NCBI RefSeq assembly: GCF_003633755.1 | Contig: NZ_RBIL01000002.1 | Location: forward strand, 434,001-498,000 | Source: Solirubrobacter pauli | Lineage (GTDB): Bacteria > Actinomycetota > Thermoleophilia > Solirubrobacterales > Solirubrobacteraceae | Direction: 5' to 3' | DNA: 64,000 nucleotides | Part shown: positions 61,171 to 64,000 of the stretch, one piece after another | Layout of the letters: each line of letters opens with the position of its first letter | Position numbering within the stretch: the first letter of the stretch is position 1 | Notes under the pieces: generated by a model | The model's database searches: none | What the model was told of the DNA's origin: nothing | Seen by the model: the letters and a program-made list of their open reading frames with translations, nothing else | Translations under genes and position numbers: made by a program

Positions 61171-63267
61171 TTGCAGTTGTTTCGGCTGCAGCAACGGCGG
61201 TGCCGCATCGTGGCGGCGCTGCTCGCGGCAGCTCTGAGCGCCGGCACCGCGTTGCCGGCGACGACCCTCGCCGAGCCCGGCGGCTGGGACGGGGGCATGG
61301 GCTCGAGCTCGCCCTCGTCGCAGGAGTCGAGCTCGTCGAGCAGCTCGAGTAGCTCGAGTAGCTCCTCGTCGTCCTCGGACAGCGACAGCGACAGCGACGC
61401 GTCGTCGTCGAGCTCGTCCAGCTCGTCCAGCTCGTCCGACTCGGACAGCGACTCCGGCGGCGGCTGGGACGGCTCGGTGGGTTCGAGCTCGCCCTCCTCG
61501 CAGGAGGGCAACTACGGTGGCGGCAGCAGCGACTCGTCGCCCTCGTCGCCGAGCGAGGCCGCGGACGCGGCTGGCCCGTCGTCCTCGTCCTCGTCGTCGA
61601 GCTCGAGCAGCTCGTCCTCGTCGTCGTCGCCCAGCGCGGCGGCCGACGCGGCCAGCCCGTCGGCGAACTCGGGCGTGTCCGACTCGTCCGACTCGTCCGA
61701 CTCGTCCGACTCGTCCGACGACAGCGGCTGGGACGGCTCGATCGGCTCGAGCTCGCCCTCGTCGCAGGAGTCCAAGTACGAGGGCGGCGGCGAGTCGCTC
61801 TCATCCTCGAGCGAGTCCGAGGACTCCTCGACCGACTCGTCGGCCCCGACGACCGCCATGGGCGACGTCGCCGGCCCGTCGAGCGACACATCCACGCCGG
61901 CCGCGGACACGAGCGACGACTCGTCCGCGACCGACTCGTCGGCCCCGACGACCGCCATGGGCGACGTCGCCGGCCCGTCGAGCGACACGACCACGCCGGC
62001 CGCCGAGCCGGCCGACGACAGCGGCTGGGACGGCTCGATCGGTTCGAGCTCGCCCTCGTCGCGCGAGACGCAGGACGCCACGGACGCCGACGACTCGGCC
62101 CCGGTGACCGCCATGGGCGACGTCGCCGGTCCGAGCGCGTCCACGAGCACGCCGTCGACCGACGACGACGCCCCGGCCGCCAAGGCCGAGAGCGCCGCGC
62201 CGGCCGAGGACACGACGCCGACGATGACCGCCATGGGCGACGTCGCGGCGCCGCCGAGCCACGCCGGCCCCGCCGGCGAGGACGCGGCGGACACCACCAC
62301 CACCACGGCGCCGGAGACCACCGACGCCGCACCCGCGGACGAGACGCCCGCGTACACCGCCATGGGCGACTACGCCGGCCCGTCGACGCCGACGGTGGAC
62401 GACTCGGACCTGAACATCGGTCCGAGCTCGCCCTCCTCGCGGGAGCAGCAGGAGACGCCGTCGACGATGGCGCCGTCCACCGCTCCCACGCAGAGCAACA
62501 ACCGCACGAACACCACGTCCGCCTCCGAGGAGGAGGACGACGACACGCCGGCCGCGTACACGCCGATGGGCGACTACGCGGGCCCGTACGACGTCACGGA
62601 CCCGGAGCTGACCGACACGAGCGACCCGTCGCTGCAGCAGTACGGGCCCGTGTACGACCCGTCCGAGCCCGTGTCGACCATGTCCGACGAGCCGACGTAC
62701 ACGCCGATGGGCGACCTGGCGATGCCGGGCACGCAGGCGCAGACGCCGAGCTCGACCTCGGTCCTGACCGGACCGGAAGAGGGCGTGGGCGTGTCGCTGA
62801 CCGGCGCGTTCGGCCCGTACGGGGCGACCGTCGGCGGCTCGATCGACAAGGACCGCGTCGCGGTCTCACTCGGTCCGGCGGCCGGCTACGGCCTGTCCGG
62901 CAGCGTGGGGCCGGCCGATCCACCGGACCAGCTCCTCAGCGGGGCCGGCACGGTGTCGGGCGGCATCGGGCCCGTCGGCGGCTCGCTCGAGGTCAACACC
63001 GCCACCGGGATCACCGGGACGGTGGAGACGTCGATGGAGCACAACCCGGCGATCTCGCAGACCACCGCGCACTCGATCAACATGAACAACCAGGGCCAGG
63101 TCACCACCGACACCCAGGAGAAGGTCAACTTGGGCGTGTCGGAGGGCGTCACGGTGACCTACACGGTCACCCTCTCCATACCTCTGGACTGGGTCCAGAC
63201 GGTCGGGAACTGGGTCGGCCTCGGTGAGCCACCCCGCAACGGCCGGGTGACCGGCGGCGGGTTCTAG
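61171..63267 (+). CDS. Large secreted Ser/Asp-rich repeat protein
   Basis: The 698-residue protein starts at TTG 61171, chosen for GGGAGG 6 nt upstream, and has an N-terminal signal peptide (RIVAALLAAALSAGTALPA, cleavage near ATTLAEP). The body is low-complexity: Ser/Asp tracts, five WDGSIGSSSPSSQE-like units and seven (T/Y)xxMGD(V/Y/L)AxP units. From about residue 535 a non-repetitive Gly/Val/Thr-rich domain begins (TGAFGPYGATVGGSIDKDR, then SGAGTVSGGIGPVGGSLEVN, VTVTYTVTLSIPLDW). This resembles a beta-rich surface domain, but I recognise no family. No LPXTG anchor is visible. Its TAG stop interlocks with the urate oxidase stop. Confidence 0.7.
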   Translation: MQLFRLQQRRCRIVAALLAAALSAGTALPATTLAEPGGWDGGMGSSSPSSQESSSSSSSSSSSSSSSSSDSDSDSDASSSSSSSSSSSSDSDSDSGGGWDGSVGSSSPSSQEGNYGGGSSDSSPSSPSEAADAAGPSSSSSSSSSSSSSSSSSPSAAADAASPSANSGVSDSSDSSDSSDSSDDSGWDGSIGSSSPSSQESKYEGGGESLSSSSESEDSSTDSSAPTTAMGDVAGPSSDTSTPAADTSDDSSATDSSAPTTAMGDVAGPSSDTTTPAAEPADDSGWDGSIGSSSPSSRETQDATDADDSAPVTAMGDVAGPSASTSTPSTDDDAPAAKAESAAPAEDTTPTMTAMGDVAAPPSHAGPAGEDAADTTTTTAPETTDAAPADETPAYTAMGDYAGPSTPTVDDSDLNIGPSSPSSREQQETPSTMAPSTAPTQSNNRTNTTSASEEEDDDTPAAYTPMGDYAGPYDVTDPELTDTSDPSLQQYGPVYDPSEPVSTMSDEPTYTPMGDLAMPGTQAQTPSSTSVLTGPEEGVGVSLTGAFGPYGATVGGSIDKDRVAVSLGPAAGYGLSGSVGPADPPDQLLSGAGTVSGGIGPVGGSLEVNTATGITGTVETSMEHNPAISQTTAHSINMNNQGQVTTDTQEKVNLGVSEGVTVTYTVTLSIPLDWVQTVGNWVGLGEPPRNGRVTGGGF
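61831..61988 (+). repeat. 59-bp direct repeat within the Ser/Asp-rich gene
   Basis: An identical 59-bp sequence occurs at 61831-61889 and 61930-61988, period 99 bp (33 codons, in frame). It encodes TDSSAPTTAMGDVAGPSSDT. The exact nucleotide identity implies recent duplication or gene conversion. Confidence 0.8.
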
Positions 63268-64000
63268 ACCAGCGGATACGGGTCCCAGACGGGACCGGCC
63301 TCGGGGGCGCCGTCGCGCACGACGGCGCCCTCGATCAATCCGTAGGGACGATCGTCGGCGTGGAAGACCTCGTTCGGGTTCTCCAGGCCGAAGGGTGAGA
63401 GGTCCACGACGAAGTGGTGCTTGTTGGGCATCGACAGCCGGATCTCCGCCACACCCGGGCACGCGTCGAGCACGGCGGAGCCCATCGCGTAGAGGGTCTG
63501 CTGAAGCGACAGCGAGTGGTGCGCCGCGAAGCACTCCAGCAGCGCGGCCCGCGCCGCGCCGAAGTCGGCGGACCCGTCGTGGCGCCAGCGCGCCGCCACC
63601 TCCGTCGCCAGCACGCGGTCGTCGGTCTCGGCCAACGTCGTGTAGCGATCGCGCGGGAACCCGTGGAACTCCGAGTCGGTCGTCTTGAGCACCACGAGCC
63701 CCGACAGCCCGGAGACGAACCACTGCGCGTCCGCCTCCGCGACCACCACCGCCACCCGCTGCTCGGAGGACGCCTGCGTGAACGCGTGGTCGCTCAGCCG
63801 CGTCCAGGCGACCTCGCGGACCTCCACGCGCGCCCGCGTGATCGCGCCGCCGACGAAGTGCCGCGCCAGCAGCGCCGCGAACGCCTCCGGCGTCCCGACC
63901 CCGTGCTCGCGAGCGAACGCGTAGACGGTGTTCTTCTGCGTGTCGGTCGCCAGCACGGCCGAGTTGTCGCCGTCCAGGTGCACGGCCTCGAGCGCACCCG
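63264..64000 (-). CDS. Factor-independent urate hydroxylase (urate oxidase), N-terminus beyond the right edge
   Basis: At least 245 residues are visible; the reading frame is still open at the edge, where family members continue upstream. Uricase motifs are LDGDNSAVLATDTQKNTVYA with the catalytic Thr/Lys region, LVVLKTTDSEFHGFPRDRYT, the SLQQTLYAMG segment and IRLSMPNKHHFVVDL near the C-terminus. It oxidises urate to 5-hydroxyisourate, the first step toward allantoin. The allantoin-degrading operon lies about 9 kb to the left. Its TAG stop interlocks with the convergent repeat-protein stop in CTAG. Confidence 0.93.
   Translation of the reverse strand, partial: GALEAVHLDGDNSAVLATDTQKNTVYAFAREHGVGTPEAFAALLARHFVGGAITRARVEVREVAWTRLSDHAFTQASSEQRVAVVVAEADAQWFVSGLSGLVVLKTTDSEFHGFPRDRYTTLAETDDRVLATEVAARWRHDGSADFGAARAALLECFAAHHSLSLQQTLYAMGSAVLDACPGVAEIRLSMPNKHHFVVDLSPFGLENPNEVFHADDRPYGLIEGAVVRDGAPEAGPVWDPYPLV

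Noticed and set aside
61300-62100. Short direct repeats considered as a CRISPR array
   Set aside because: The repeats are in frame within an open reading frame, have no constant spacer length and encode Ser/Asp tracts.

Overview
The window is a stretch of very GC-rich chromosome with dense, mostly single-copy housekeeping genes, many GTG/TTG starts and many ATGA or GTGA gene overlaps. Gene content points to a high-GC actinobacterium, most likely of the Thermoleophilia/Solirubrobacterales type: an actinobacterial holin-like membrane protein, an APS-reductase cysteine operon, mreBCD-mrdA-rodA next to an RNase E/G-rplU-rpmA block, factor-independent urate hydroxylase, and Aer-like PAS proteins with methyl-accepting chemotaxis proteins (MCPs). 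The taxonomic call is inference. I see no transposase, integrase, phage, CRISPR array, rRNA or tRNA gene.

Layout. 1-8.7 kb: an envelope/oxidative-stress flavoured region with three small membrane proteins (DUF3618, holin-like, tail-anchored), Mn catalase, an FAD oxidoreductase-amidase pair, a P-loop ATPase whose start codons lie in a perfect hairpin, a PRC-barrel membrane protein and a Vps62-like protein. 8.7-10 kb: a divergent MarR/hydrolase pair with two matching palindromes. 10-17 kb: ppc and an assimilatory sulfate operon (sir-cysH-cysD-cysN). 17-19.5 kb: two tandem Aer-like PAS proteins with degenerate signalling tips. 19.6-22.4 kb: UvrD-like helicase and a TetR regulator. 22.5-29.7 kb: trigger factor-clpP-clpX between two canonical MCP genes. 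29.8-32.8 kb: folC, small membrane and zinc-ribbon proteins, ndk and a Maf gene with no canonical start. 33-42.8 kb: the rod-shape/elongasome operon (mreBCD, PBP2, RodA), RNase E/G with a long arginine-rich repeat tail, and ribosomal proteins L21 and L27. 42.9-49.3 kb: accessory genes (DUF488, HxlR/SDR pair with an HxlR relic, metallo-beta-lactamase-fold hydrolase plus LuxR/MalT-type regulator, zinc alcohol dehydrogenase). 49.3-51.4 kb: SirB1-like protein, an isolated flgB and an epimerase. 51.4-55 kb: a ureide operon (allantoate amidohydrolase, allantoinase, DUF3830) with an IclR regulator. 55-64 kb: secreted Ig-like protein, pyruvate kinase, secreted PQQ-type sugar dehydrogenase, NAD-dependent DNA ligase, a large Ser/Asp-rich secreted repeat protein, and urate oxidase running off the right edge.

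How the genes fit together. Urate oxidase and the ureide operon form two separated parts of one purine-degradation route. The sulfate operon covers sulfate activation to sulfide. The mre-mrdA-rodA block builds the lateral wall. The chemosensory genes (two MCPs, two PAS proteins, flgB) suggest taxis or motility components scattered outside a main cluster. Recurring themes are leaderless-looking promoters (a TAGNNT -10 element 6-11 nt before the start codon) and convergent genes whose stop codons interlock in one CTAG.
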